Below are positions 34,642 to 43,243 of a stretch of DNA of 64,000 nucleotides, piece after piece (within the stretch, counting starts at the first letter, position 1; every line of letters starts with the position of its first letter). The notes beneath the pieces are model-generated. The model saw nothing but the letters and a program-made list of their open reading frames with translations. It searched no databases and was not told the origin of the DNA. Source of the stretch: CBDDBH01 sp965225625 (GTDB taxonomy: Bacteria > Pseudomonadota > Gammaproteobacteria > JADZEE01); NCBI GenBank assembly GCA_965225625.1, contig CBDDBH010000034.1, positions 1 to 64,000 on the forward strand, written 5' to 3'. The translations under genes were made by a program, and so were the position numbers.

Positions 34642-35487
34642 ATGAAATTTGGCGTTCTCACGTTTCTGACCGACTACACGCTGAAACCTGCCGAGCTGGC
34701 AGTTGCAATGGAAGAGCGGGGCCTTGAGATCTTCATGGTGCCCGAGCACACCCACATCCCGACGAGTCGCGAAACGCCTTTTCCGCCCGGTGGCGACATA
34801 CCGCGTGAGTATCTGCACACGCTTGATCCCTTTGTCGCCTTGACCGCCGCAGCCGCGGTCACCGAACGCCTGCAGATTGGCACCGGAATCTCGCTGGTGG
34901 TGCAACACGACCCGATCGTGCTGGCGAAGCAGGTGGCAACATTAGATTATGTGTCCAATGGACGGTTTGTATTCGGCATCGGCGGCGGATGGAATCGCGA
35001 AGAAATGCGCAATCACGGCACCGCATTCGAATCGCGTTTTCGCCTCATGCGCGAACGCATCGAGGCTATGAAAGCAATATGGACGGAGGACAAGGCCAGT
35101 TATCACGGCAGGTTTGTCGATTTCGACGACATCTGGCAATACCCCAAGCCCGTCCAGCAGCCGCACCCGCCCATCATTATCGGCGGAGATGCTGAGCGAA
35201 CTCTGGAACGGGTGGTCCGCTATGGCGACGAGTGGATGCCCGTTGGGTTTATTCAACTCGATCGCTTTGTATCGCGGGTTGCGCAGCTGCAGGATCTTGC
35301 CGCTGCGGCCGGGCGCGAGCGCATACCCGTGGGCCTGTATGGTTGTCCTGAAGAAACCGGGGCCCTGCAAGCCTTTATCCAGGCTGGTGCGGAACGTCTA
35401 CTGTTCTGGCTGCCGAGTTGCGGCTATGACGAAGCGATGGTACACCTGGACCGCTATGCGGGCTTGGTGGCCGAGATCAGAGGATAA
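34642..35487 (+). CDS. LLM-class F420-dependent oxidoreductase
   Basis: This 281-residue luciferase-like TIM barrel matches the F420-binding branch: EIFMVPEHTHIPTSRETPFP, IGTGISLVVQHDPIVLAKQVATLD, and RFVFGIGGGWNREEM, ending with PPIIIGGDAERTLERVVRYGDEWMPVG. Members use reduced F420 to reduce, or oxidised F420 to oxidise, a small substrate. Its place right after an F420 biosynthesis operon supports F420 use. The substrate is unknown; catabolic neighbours suggest an aromatic or ring-fission intermediate. Confidence 0.88.
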   Translation: MKFGVLTFLTDYTLKPAELAVAMEERGLEIFMVPEHTHIPTSRETPFPPGGDIPREYLHTLDPFVALTAAAAVTERLQIGTGISLVVQHDPIVLAKQVATLDYVSNGRFVFGIGGGWNREEMRNHGTAFESRFRLMRERIEAMKAIWTEDKASYHGRFVDFDDIWQYPKPVQQPHPPIIIGGDAERTLERVVRYGDEWMPVGFIQLDRFVSRVAQLQDLAAAAGRERIPVGLYGCPEETGALQAFIQAGAERLLFWLPSCGYDEAMVHLDRYAGLVAEIRG

Positions 35488-35649
35488 CCCCCCCGTTTTT
35501 TCTCCCTCTCCCGCCGGGAGAGGGTTGGGGTGAGGGCTAATTTAATAAATAACCCCCCTCATCCTGTCCTTCTCTCGCGGAGGGCGAAGGGACCCTTCGG
35601 TTTGACCCTTGTCCATCTCATCTTCGCGTGGATTACTGCTTGCTGAGCA
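35488..35649. repeat. REP-like palindromes between convergent genes
   Basis: CCCTCTCCC-GCC-GGGAGAGGG (35504-35524) is a 9-bp perfect stem, followed by TTGGGGTGAGGG, a common intergenic repeat type. A second degenerate segment (35556-35600) ends with CGAAGGG-A-CCCTTCG. A T-run (35496-35501) precedes the first hairpin. The genes on both sides converge here, so the region may act as a two-way terminator. Confidence 0.5.
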
Positions 35650-36570
35650 TTACTTGTTCAAGAAATTCAGCGCCAATCCTGGCCTTGGCCACTCCGTCTT
35701 TACCAGCCGGCCCGTTCCGCCTAATGTGATGTAAGCAGTACAAAGGTCATCGCCGCCAAAGCATATATTCGTAACCAGTGGATCCGGCACTTTGACAAAA
35801 TCGACCTCGCCACCATCCGGTGGAACCACACTAATCCCACCCCTGAATAACGTCGCCTGGCAGACGTTACCGGCACTGTCCACCGCCGTGGAATCGAAGC
35901 CATTGAGACCGGCCGGGCTGTAAAGTAAATCGTTTGGGTTGTAGGGCACAGGTGGACTCTGCAGCGTGCCTGGCGCCGTCAGTGAGAATTTCCACAGACG
36001 CGCCCGCATCGTTTCGGCAAAGTACAACGTATTTTCGTCCGGCGACAAAGCCACGCCGTTCGGCATGTCGTAGCCGAACAGCACCTCTTCGATGTGACTG
36101 CCGTCAATGCTGGCATAGTAGACGCCGCCGTAGTCACTGGTCCGGGCATAGGGTTTGCCGGTGTCGGTGAACCAGAATCCGCCGGTTTCATCAAAGACGA
36201 TGTCGTTCGGTCCCTTGAGTTGGTTTCCCGCGCACTGTGCGTACAACACTTCAAACTCACCCGTTTCCAGATTAACCCGCTGTATGCATCCACCCTGGTA
36301 ATCCGTCGGCGTGCTACCGGGCATCATCAGACCGTCGGCGTCGACCCAGTCGAAACCGCCGTTGTTGCACACGTAACAAAAGCCATCCGGCCCGATTGCC
36401 GCGCCATTGGGTCCGCCACCCAGATGCGCGATGATCTCGGTTTCACCATTGGGGTGTACGCGCGTCAAATGACCGCCCGCAACTTCCACGATGACCACCG
36501 TACCGTCGCTCATGGCTATAGGTCCTTCCGGGAATTTTAATCCGGTAGCGATGATGTCGATTTCGTTCAT
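35650..36570 (-). CDS. SMP-30/gluconolactonase-family lactonase
   Basis: The ATG at 36570 gives 306 residues of a six-bladed beta-propeller: ATGLKFPEGPIAMSDG, GGGPNGAAIGPDGFCYVCNNGG, LKGPNDIVFDETGGFWFTDTG and YDMPNGVALSPDENTLYFAET. The Glu and Asn/Asp metal ligands of the family (PEG, GPND, NGVALSPD) are present. Such enzymes open lactones. The start upstream at 36657 would add 29 residues unlike the family. It follows the MFS transporter gene by 11 bases on the same strand. Confidence 0.87.
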   Translation of the reverse strand: MNEIDIIATGLKFPEGPIAMSDGTVVIVEVAGGHLTRVHPNGETEIIAHLGGGPNGAAIGPDGFCYVCNNGGFDWVDADGLMMPGSTPTDYQGGCIQRVNLETGEFEVLYAQCAGNQLKGPNDIVFDETGGFWFTDTGKPYARTSDYGGVYYASIDGSHIEEVLFGYDMPNGVALSPDENTLYFAETMRARLWKFSLTAPGTLQSPPVPYNPNDLLYSPAGLNGFDSTAVDSAGNVCQATLFRGGISVVPPDGGEVDFVKVPDPLVTNICFGGDDLCTAYITLGGTGRLVKTEWPRPGLALNFLNK

Positions 36571-36581
36571 GCCTTTAGTCC

Positions 36582-37748
36582 TTATGTAACCGTGGCTGGT
36601 GGGGTGTTTAGGGCTCGGCCCGCAGTCATCGCGATCACGCCGCCGATGAGGCAGCAAACTGCGCTGACGACTCCAATCATTTTATAGGAACTAAGCTCGG
36701 CAACGAGACTGCCGATCGTCGGACCCGCGGAAAATATGATCATGGTGAATCCGGCAACAATTGCGGCTACCCGCCCGGTTCGGTCGAGACCCGCCGCGGT
36801 GGCAATCGTGAACGGGTACATGAACATATAGGCAATCCAATAGAGAATCAGGCCGATGATAAAGCTTACGTCGTCCCCTGCGTAGGCAATTACCAAAGCC
36901 GCGGATCCGCACACGACGAGGCCGAATAGCATGGGACGTGAGCGTCCATAGCGAGAACCCAGCCGCGCGGCTAATAACGATGCACCGATACCTACCAGGC
37001 TGGTAGTTCCGAGGTAGAAAGCGATTTTCTGTTGTGTCAGTTCCAGTGAGTCACCAATGCGTTCGCTGAACGACCAGATCGCGCCCGTCCCCAGATTAAA
37101 CAGCGCAACGATGGTCAGCAGAATCAGCATGTCCCGCCACGGAAGCGGTAGTACTTCGTGCGCCGTTTTTGCTACTTGTGCCGATGTGCGTAACCAGGGA
37201 AAGGTCATGGTGGCATGGCAGACAACGGCCCCGAGTAGCAGAAAGACACCGCGATGTGCGGCATGTTCGACTGCAAACCCTATCGCTGGGAAAAACACTG
37301 CGGCCGCGAATACCAAGCTCATGGCGACTGCGACGCCAACTACCCGATCGGGATCTCGCGCTGCCGCCGCCGAAGCCGTTGCAGCCGCGAACGCCAATCC
37401 AAGCGCGACTCCGGTAACGATTCGAGCCGCCAGCAATTCTGGATAACCTGTCAGAACGGTGCAGGCAAATTCCGTAGCAGCACCAATTGCGCCACCCGCC
37501 AGTGCCACCCTTACTCGGGACACGCGAGCCATCAGCGGCGCAACACTGATGGCAGTGATAGCCACCGCCGCCATTTCGACCGTGCCGATCACCCCGCCTT
37601 GTATCTCGGTGAAGCCTAGACCATCAATCAATCCGCCGATCAGAAACGGTATGGAGTTTGCCGCAAGCATGCCCATGAAACCGCCGAATCCGACGGCCAG
37701 CAGCAGCGTCCAGGGATCTTTCTCATTAGTCGCGTGTAATGAAGTCAT
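36582..37748 (-). CDS. MFS transporter
   Basis: This 388-residue inner-membrane permease has about 12 hydrophobic segments. It has IDGLGFTEIQGGVIGTVEMAA between TM1 and TM2 and AARIVTGVALGLAFAAA in TM4, closely paralleling the transporter at 19894-21048. It is transcribed with the lactonase and probably imports or exports a substrate of that pathway. The specific ligand is unknown. Confidence 0.86.
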   Translation of the reverse strand: MTSLHATNEKDPWTLLLAVGFGGFMGMLAANSIPFLIGGLIDGLGFTEIQGGVIGTVEMAAVAITAISVAPLMARVSRVRVALAGGAIGAATEFACTVLTGYPELLAARIVTGVALGLAFAAATASAAAARDPDRVVGVAVAMSLVFAAAVFFPAIGFAVEHAAHRGVFLLLGAVVCHATMTFPWLRTSAQVAKTAHEVLPLPWRDMLILLTIVALFNLGTGAIWSFSERIGDSLELTQQKIAFYLGTTSLVGIGASLLAARLGSRYGRSRPMLFGLVVCGSAALVIAYAGDDVSFIIGLILYWIAYMFMYPFTIATAAGLDRTGRVAAIVAGFTMIIFSAGPTIGSLVAELSSYKMIGVVSAVCCLIGGVIAMTAGRALNTPPATVT

Positions 37749-37841
37749 TCAATGCTGTTGGATTAAGACGGCAACAATTTGAGGCAAATTGCGTTCAGTG
37801 GGCTTACGCTCTATCGTTGACCGCGCTGCAGTAACGATTCG

Positions 37842-38804
37842 GTGCAAGCATTGCCAGACATCGCGCAACTATACGCGAACATTGTGGAGTATGTGCGGGC
37901 GACACCCGCTGATCAGTTGTTCTTCGAGCAGGTAATTCCACCCGGATTATTCGTCATTATGTTTGGCATGGGTCTGACGTTAACCCTTGCCGATCTTAAG
38001 CGCATTGTCGTTTATCCCCGCGCGGTAACGATTGGATTGGTTGGTCAACTCCTGTGTTTACCCATACTCGCGTTTACCATCGCCGCGATCTTTCAACCGG
38101 CGCCCTTCATTGCGGTCGGTCTCATTCTGCTGGCAGCCTGCCCGGGCGGAGTAACATCCAATGCTTATGTGTTTGCCGCGCGCGGCGATGTTGCCCTGTC
38201 GGTAACGCTGACGACCATTGCGAGCTTCATAACCGTTTTTACCATCCCAATGCTTACCTATTTCGCCTTGTCTTTGTATTTTGAGCAGGGGCAGGTACTG
38301 GCTCTGGAATTTTGGCCGACCGTTGAAAAGCTAGCCCGCCTGACGATACTGCCGGTTGGACTCGGTATGCTCTCACGGGTGTTATGGCCTGCTTGGGCGA
38401 CGCGAAGTTCGGAGGTGTTCAGGCGCGTTGCGCTAGCGTTTCTCATCGCGATCATCATCGTCGCGGTGATTGGTGGTTTCGAAAAAATCATGCAGAACAT
38501 CGCCGCGGCGGGATTGATGGCGCTGACTCTTAACGTGAGCGCCGTTGCCTTGGGCTATGCTTTGGCGAGAGGTTTCAAACTTTCAAAAATACAGAGTGTG
38601 ACCATTGTGTTCGAGATCGGGGTGCAGAATTTGTCACTGGCGGCGCTGGTGGCGTTCTCGATTCTGAAACGCCCGGAGTTGTTTATATTTACGCTGGTCT
38701 ACTCGCTGATCATGAAGATATCAGCGCTGACCTTGTTAGCGTTTGCCGGCCGTATCTTGGATCCCGAACGCAGGGTAACGAAAACGGCGCCCGCGGCGTA
38801 TTGA
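37842..38804 (+). CDS. Bile acid:sodium symporter (BASS) family transporter
   Basis: This 320-residue integral membrane protein has nine or ten hydrophobic helices. The family marks are MFGMGLTLTLADLKRIVVYPRAV near the N-terminus, LLAACPGGVTSNAYVFAARGDVALSV in the crossover region, and VFEIGVQNLSLAALVAF near the C-terminus. BASS carriers import organic acids or steroids with sodium. It starts at a GTG 93 bases from the divergent MFS gene. In this context it may import an aromatic acid or steroid, which is inference. Confidence 0.88.
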   Translation: MQALPDIAQLYANIVEYVRATPADQLFFEQVIPPGLFVIMFGMGLTLTLADLKRIVVYPRAVTIGLVGQLLCLPILAFTIAAIFQPAPFIAVGLILLAACPGGVTSNAYVFAARGDVALSVTLTTIASFITVFTIPMLTYFALSLYFEQGQVLALEFWPTVEKLARLTILPVGLGMLSRVLWPAWATRSSEVFRRVALAFLIAIIIVAVIGGFEKIMQNIAAAGLMALTLNVSAVALGYALARGFKLSKIQSVTIVFEIGVQNLSLAALVAFSILKRPELFIFTLVYSLIMKISALTLLAFAGRILDPERRVTKTAPAAY

Positions 38805-38810
38805 ATACTG

Positions 38811-39575
38811 CTACGGGTATTGCAGCAGCTCGTCGATGATTTCCACGGGCGGTTGTATGAAAGCGCCGGCGCGGCTGACACCTGTCCCCACAAGCTCACG
38901 CAGTTCAACCGCCATTTCGGTGGCCCTTATCAGCACGCTCAATCCATCGAGTACCGGAACACCTTCGACCTGAAAACCGGGTTCTTTGGACAGCACCAGC
39001 ATCGGTATGCCGCCCGCCGGAATAAGCAACTCTATGCCGCTTTTCACTAACGCTTCGGCTTGCGCACAAAAGGCATCTTTGACCATTTGGCGGTGTTTGT
39101 CCGAATCGAAGGCTTTCATGAAATCACCCGGCGCGAAGTCCATCGCATGCACGCCCACTACCCGCCGCTCCAGGCCGTATTTGAGTATCTGCTCTTCATG
39201 CCAGGGAATGAAGCGAGGGTTGATGGTAATGATGCCGATTTTTTGAGCGAGCGTGCAGGCGTGAAGCATGCAGGTCTCACCCAAGCCGACTACCGGGATT
39301 GAGGCCAGGGATTTGGCCTCAGCCAGCCCGGAATCCTGGAAGTGTCCAATGGCGAAGGCGTCAAAGCCCGCGCGATCCGCGTGCACTGCGTTGCGCATGG
39401 CTTGATAGCCACATCGGATTTCCATGGCTCGATGGGCGTAGTGATCGGCAGGAGACAGAGTCACGACCTCGATCTCGGTGTCCGGCGATTTGACGCGTTC
39501 GAAGAACGCGTGCAAATGTCGTAAGTACGGCTCGGCGAGACTCTCGTCGACGAAACTTTGATATTGAATTTTCAT
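38811..39575 (-). CDS. Asp/Glu/hydantoin racemase-superfamily protein lacking both catalytic cysteines
   Basis: This 254-residue protein has the two-lobed racemase fold of hydantoin and Asp/Glu racemases and maleate isomerases. The segment AIGHFQDSGLAEAKS aligns with the first catalytic motif, where His replaces Cys. The second motif, LLIPAGGIPML, has Ala in place of Cys. GLGETCMLHACTLAQKIGIITIN is the usual central strand. Classic two-base racemisation is therefore unlikely, and a different reaction such as a decarboxylase or isomerase role is possible. It is followed upstream by the two metallo-hydrolases on the same strand. Confidence 0.8.
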   Translation of the reverse strand: MKIQYQSFVDESLAEPYLRHLHAFFERVKSPDTEIEVVTLSPADHYAHRAMEIRCGYQAMRNAVHADRAGFDAFAIGHFQDSGLAEAKSLASIPVVGLGETCMLHACTLAQKIGIITINPRFIPWHEEQILKYGLERRVVGVHAMDFAPGDFMKAFDSDKHRQMVKDAFCAQAEALVKSGIELLIPAGGIPMLVLSKEPGFQVEGVPVLDGLSVLIRATEMAVELRELVGTGVSRAGAFIQPPVEIIDELLQYP

Positions 39576-39588
39576 TCAGGACCCATTG

Positions 39589-40494
39589 TTAAGCTTCAGC
39601 GAGCGACACCTGAGCTTCCGGCGTGTCCTCGAGTCCCCAGCCGCCCATCAGATAGTGGTGGACGATACGAAAGGCGCTCTGCCCACAGTGCTCATCGAAC
39701 CCGTCCAAGGAACCGAAACGTTCGCGCAATTTGCCTTTGGTGTAGGCGCCGATTTGGTCCAACAACCACACTGGCACCATTTCTATGAAGGCGTGTTGCG
39801 TCGTTTCCTGGATCGCCTCGATATAGTCACAACCCATTGAGAAGCGGTCGCGATCGGTAATCTCGTAACGACCCGGCACGAAGGTGTCGAAATCCAGCTC
39901 CAGCATACCGCGCATATAAGACACGAAATTCCACAAATGGTAGTCGGGAAGTAAGCCGTAGCGGGCGTTTGCCAGTATGGTATCGACCATGAACAACAAC
40001 TTGCGCTCGGGGAAATAAGCCGCCAGGTTACCGGACCCGTGGGTCGGGCCCGGATTGATGAATTCGAAAGCAACGCCATCGTACTCAACTGAGTTGCGCG
40101 AGCCCGAGACGATCTGTGTGGGTGGTAGTTGCCCGTCCGCCTGGCGCAATTTGATCACCTGGGCGGTCAGTTTGTCGGCAACAATGTCGGCGTCGGGCGC
40201 CAGATCGGCGGCGTAGCCGGCATGGTCGAGATGGTCGTGCGAATAGACAATCGTGCCGATTGGTTTGCCACTGACGGTGTTTGCGATTGCCTTGCCGTAA
40301 GCGCGCGCCCTCCCGGGTGTGCCAAAGGTATCGAAGGCGACAACGCTGGTCTTGCCCTCGGCAAAAATGCTTCGATGTTTTCCGTCGGTTGCGGTCCACA
40401 GACCGTCACCGAGCGGATCGACTTGAATGTCCGGTTCGTGGGCCAGGTATGCGGCCATGCGTTCGGAGGTGAATATTCCCTGATGCTCTGCCAT
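39589..40494 (-). CDS. MBL-fold metallo-hydrolase (paralogue A)
   Basis: This 301-residue metallo-beta-lactamase-fold hydrolase has the metal-binding motif YSHDHLDHAGY and a later GPTHGSGNLAAYFPERKLLFMVDT. It reads IFAEGKTSVVAFDTFGTPG near the start. The neighbouring gene at 40513 is a clear paralogue with the same motifs, so the pair arose by tandem duplication. The gap between them is 18 bases. The substrate is unknown; lactone or ester opening in the surrounding catabolic cluster is a reasonable guess. Confidence 0.85.
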   Translation of the reverse strand: MAEHQGIFTSERMAAYLAHEPDIQVDPLGDGLWTATDGKHRSIFAEGKTSVVAFDTFGTPGRARAYGKAIANTVSGKPIGTIVYSHDHLDHAGYAADLAPDADIVADKLTAQVIKLRQADGQLPPTQIVSGSRNSVEYDGVAFEFINPGPTHGSGNLAAYFPERKLLFMVDTILANARYGLLPDYHLWNFVSYMRGMLELDFDTFVPGRYEITDRDRFSMGCDYIEAIQETTQHAFIEMVPVWLLDQIGAYTKGKLRERFGSLDGFDEHCGQSAFRIVHHYLMGGWGLEDTPEAQVSLAEA

Positions 40495-40512
40495 GACGAG
40501 TCCTCGTTGTTT

Positions 40513-41436
40513 TTATAGGGGCGTGGTGTCGGCTTTCATGTTGCCCTCGACACCCCAGCCGCCGCCGAGGTAATGATGCATATAGCGCGCGAGATTAGTG
40601 CCCGCGTATTCCCCGAAACGGAACAAATGGCCGAAGCGGTCACCGATTTTTTCGTGCACATAGCGAGTTACGTCGGGAAGATCGTCCACGTCAACACCGT
40701 CGGCGATGGCCATTTGCGCATTTTCGGCCATTACGCCGTAATAATTGAGGTTGTCGGTAAAACCAGCGCGATCCAACGGCCAGAAGTGACCGGGAATATA
40801 CAGATCCCAATCCAGACTCATGAAACGCTCCATGGTCTTCACGTAGGGCTCGATATGCCAGTCCGGGAAAAACGTATAACCGACGCCCGGGATCACGGTA
40901 TCGACCATGAATAACAATTTGCACTGCGGAAAATAGGCGGCAACGTTACCGTCGCCGTGGGTGGGTCCTGGATAAATGAGTTCGAACTGAACGCCGTCGA
41001 TTTCGTATTCCTTGCGTTCGCCTTCCCAGCGTTCGGTCACCGGCAGCTGTCCATCTGATTTTCTGCTGGCGACGACGCGGGCACAAAGGTCGTGCGCGAT
41101 AATCTCGGCGTTCGGAGCCAGATCCGCAGCATAGCCGGTGTGATCGAGGTGATCGTGCGAATAGACAATCGTGTGTACGGGCTTTTGAGGAAATACCCGT
41201 TGTATCGCACCCGCGTACGCGCTTGCGCCACCCGGCGTGGAAAAGGTGTCGAACGCAATCGTACCTTTGTCGCCCTCAAGGAAGATTGTTCGGTAGATGC
41301 CCTCGCTGACCGACCAGATCTTATCGCGGATGAATTCATAGGTGATATCGCGCCACATCGATTGGATCGGCAAGGCAGCAGGGATGCTGAATATGCCTCG
41401 GTGGCACTGGCTTTCCTTGTGTTCGTTATCGGACAT
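40513..41436 (-). CDS. MBL-fold metallo-hydrolase (paralogue B)
   Basis: The ATG at 41436 gives 307 residues; an upstream start at 41451 would add five. The metal site is YSHDHLDHTGY, with GPTHGDGNVAAYFPQCKLLFMVDT and YIPGHFWPLDRAGF downstream. It keeps the FLEGDKGTIAFDTFSTPGGA segment seen in its paralogue at 39589. Having two diverged copies next to each other suggests two related substrates or two subunits. Confidence 0.85.
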   Translation of the reverse strand: MSDNEHKESQCHRGIFSIPAALPIQSMWRDITYEFIRDKIWSVSEGIYRTIFLEGDKGTIAFDTFSTPGGASAYAGAIQRVFPQKPVHTIVYSHDHLDHTGYAADLAPNAEIIAHDLCARVVASRKSDGQLPVTERWEGERKEYEIDGVQFELIYPGPTHGDGNVAAYFPQCKLLFMVDTVIPGVGYTFFPDWHIEPYVKTMERFMSLDWDLYIPGHFWPLDRAGFTDNLNYYGVMAENAQMAIADGVDVDDLPDVTRYVHEKIGDRFGHLFRFGEYAGTNLARYMHHYLGGGWGVEGNMKADTTPL

Positions 41437-41562
41437 GCGTAGCTCCCGCATAGGTTAATCGCGTCGGAGCGCTACAGTAACCCATGGACTGTCGGTGTCA
41501 ACCGGATGCAGGCAAAACGTCGGTTTGTGGGATAAGATTGCTCGCCTTATGGATGCCGAAAT

Positions 41563-42360
41563 ATGAGCTTAATTCTCTATCACAGTGTCGAATCCACGTG
41601 CGCCCAGAAGGTCCGATTGGTGCTGGCGGAAAAGTCCATTGAGTGGACGGAAACATTGTTGAATCTGCGTAAGGGCCAACAGTTTTCACCGGAGTATCTG
41701 CAACTTAATCCAAAAGCGGTGGTGCCGACCTTGGTGCACAACGCCCACGTAATTCGTGAGTCGTCGGTGATCAATGAATACCTGGATCACGCGTTCCCGC
41801 AGCCTTCGCTGAAACCATCGGACCCCTACGATCGGAGTCGCATGCGATTGTTGGTCAAGACCTTTGATGACGAAGTGCATCCCGCCGTCGGTATTCTGAC
41901 CTACGCCATGGTGCTGCGCCATCAGATGAATGCGAGCAAGACGGCTGAGGAACTCGAAGCACATTTTGAACGTGTGGTCGATCCGCGGCGGCGAGAGCGC
42001 CAACGCGGAACGCACGAATTGGGGCTGCGCACACCGCCTGCGAAACAGGCGGTTGCAGCATTAGACGATGTTGTCGCCGCTCTGGATCGCGCGCTCGAGC
42101 TCGGTCCCTGGTTGGCGGGCGAGTGTTACTCACTTGCGGATGCCTGCGCCGCTCCATACGTGGTTAGAATGCAGGTATTAACCTTGGATAGGCTGTGGAA
42201 GGGGCGTCCGCGGATATCGGACTGGTTGCACCGCGTTTGTGCTCGGGACAACTGTCTCGCGCTGCAAAATGTGTGGGGCCCGCCCGGGTTCGCCGAGATG
42301 GTAGCCGGCTTTGTGCAGCGCGAGGCCGGCGAGTTGCAGCTGTTAATGGATCAGCGTTGA
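41563..42360 (+). CDS. Glutathione S-transferase family protein
   Basis: This 265-residue protein has an N-terminal thioredoxin domain (LILYHSVESTCAQKVRLVLAEKSIEW) with the cis-Pro in AVVPTLVH and the Glu-Ser of ESSVINEYLD for glutathione binding. The C-terminal helical domain includes PWLAGECYSLADACAAPYV. It is divergent from the metallo-hydrolases, and with the following SDR it forms a two-gene unit. A glutathione-dependent isomerase or conjugation step in aromatic breakdown is plausible. Confidence 0.87.
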   Translation: MSLILYHSVESTCAQKVRLVLAEKSIEWTETLLNLRKGQQFSPEYLQLNPKAVVPTLVHNAHVIRESSVINEYLDHAFPQPSLKPSDPYDRSRMRLLVKTFDDEVHPAVGILTYAMVLRHQMNASKTAEELEAHFERVVDPRRRERQRGTHELGLRTPPAKQAVAALDDVVAALDRALELGPWLAGECYSLADACAAPYVVRMQVLTLDRLWKGRPRISDWLHRVCARDNCLALQNVWGPPGFAEMVAGFVQREAGELQLLMDQR

Positions 42361-42381
42361 ATTGAAAATTGGAGAGTGAGG

Positions 42382-43116
42382 ATGGCAGCAAGCAACACCA
42401 AGACGGTCGTGGTCACCGGGGGTAATCGAGGTATTGGTATCGATATCACACGGCGGTTTTTAGCGGCCGACTACCGAGTAATCAATATTTCACGCAAGGC
42501 ACCTGATTTTGAGCATGAACGTTTCGAGACCTATGCCGCCGATCTGGGCAATCGCGAAGACACGGCGCGGGTCGCGGCAGAGATCGCAGCGAAGCACGAA
42601 GTTACCACGTTCGTGCACAATGCCGGGGTCATTCGCCCGAATCTGATTGAAGATGTGAGCCTGGATGATCTCGATTACCTGACGCAATTGCATCTCGGCG
42701 CCGCGATTCAGCTCACGCAGAAGTTTGTTCCGGCCATGCAGAAGGCCCAGTTCGGACGCATCATTTTGGTGTCATCACGCGGTGTGTTGGGGCTGGTGAC
42801 CCGCACCAATTACGCGGCAACCAAAGCCGGACAGATCGGCATCGTTCGGACCTGGGCTCTGGAACTGGCCACGGACGGAATCACCGTCAATGCAGTCGCG
42901 CCGGGTCCCATTGTCACGGATATGTTCCACGAACTTGTTCCCGAGGATAGTCCGCAAAAGGACAAGATAGCGGAGAGTGTCCCGGTAAAAAGGCTCGGGA
43001 CGCCGGAAGACATCGGTCGCGTGGTAACGTTTCTGTGCGAGCCGGAGAGCAGTTTCATCACCGGTCAAACGTGGTACATCTGCGGCGGCGCGAGCCTTGG
43101 ATCGTTGGCGTTGTAA
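42382..43116 (+). CDS. SDR-family oxidoreductase
   Basis: The ATG at 42382 gives 244 residues and is preceded by GGAGAG at good spacing; a GTG six bases earlier is less likely. The classical SDR motifs are TGGNRGIG (NAD(P) binding), HNAG, Ser in LVSSRGV, the catalytic YAATK and the C-terminal GPIVTDMF. The family includes 3-oxoacyl-ACP reductases and diol dehydrogenases. It starts 21 bases after the glutathione transferase and is the last gene of the catabolic block. Confidence 0.88.
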   Translation: MAASNTKTVVVTGGNRGIGIDITRRFLAADYRVINISRKAPDFEHERFETYAADLGNREDTARVAAEIAAKHEVTTFVHNAGVIRPNLIEDVSLDDLDYLTQLHLGAAIQLTQKFVPAMQKAQFGRIILVSSRGVLGLVTRTNYAATKAGQIGIVRTWALELATDGITVNAVAPGPIVTDMFHELVPEDSPQKDKIAESVPVKRLGTPEDIGRVVTFLCEPESSFITGQTWYICGGASLGSLAL

Positions 43117-43243
43117 CACGCGGCTGGCTGAAAAGCGGAAGACGACGGGCTGGACTGAGACGGGCCGATCCCAAGCCTTGTCGCAGCTTGCTGATCACGT
43201 TGTGAAGGACGGCTGACACAATCACTAACTCCGAAACCGTGAG

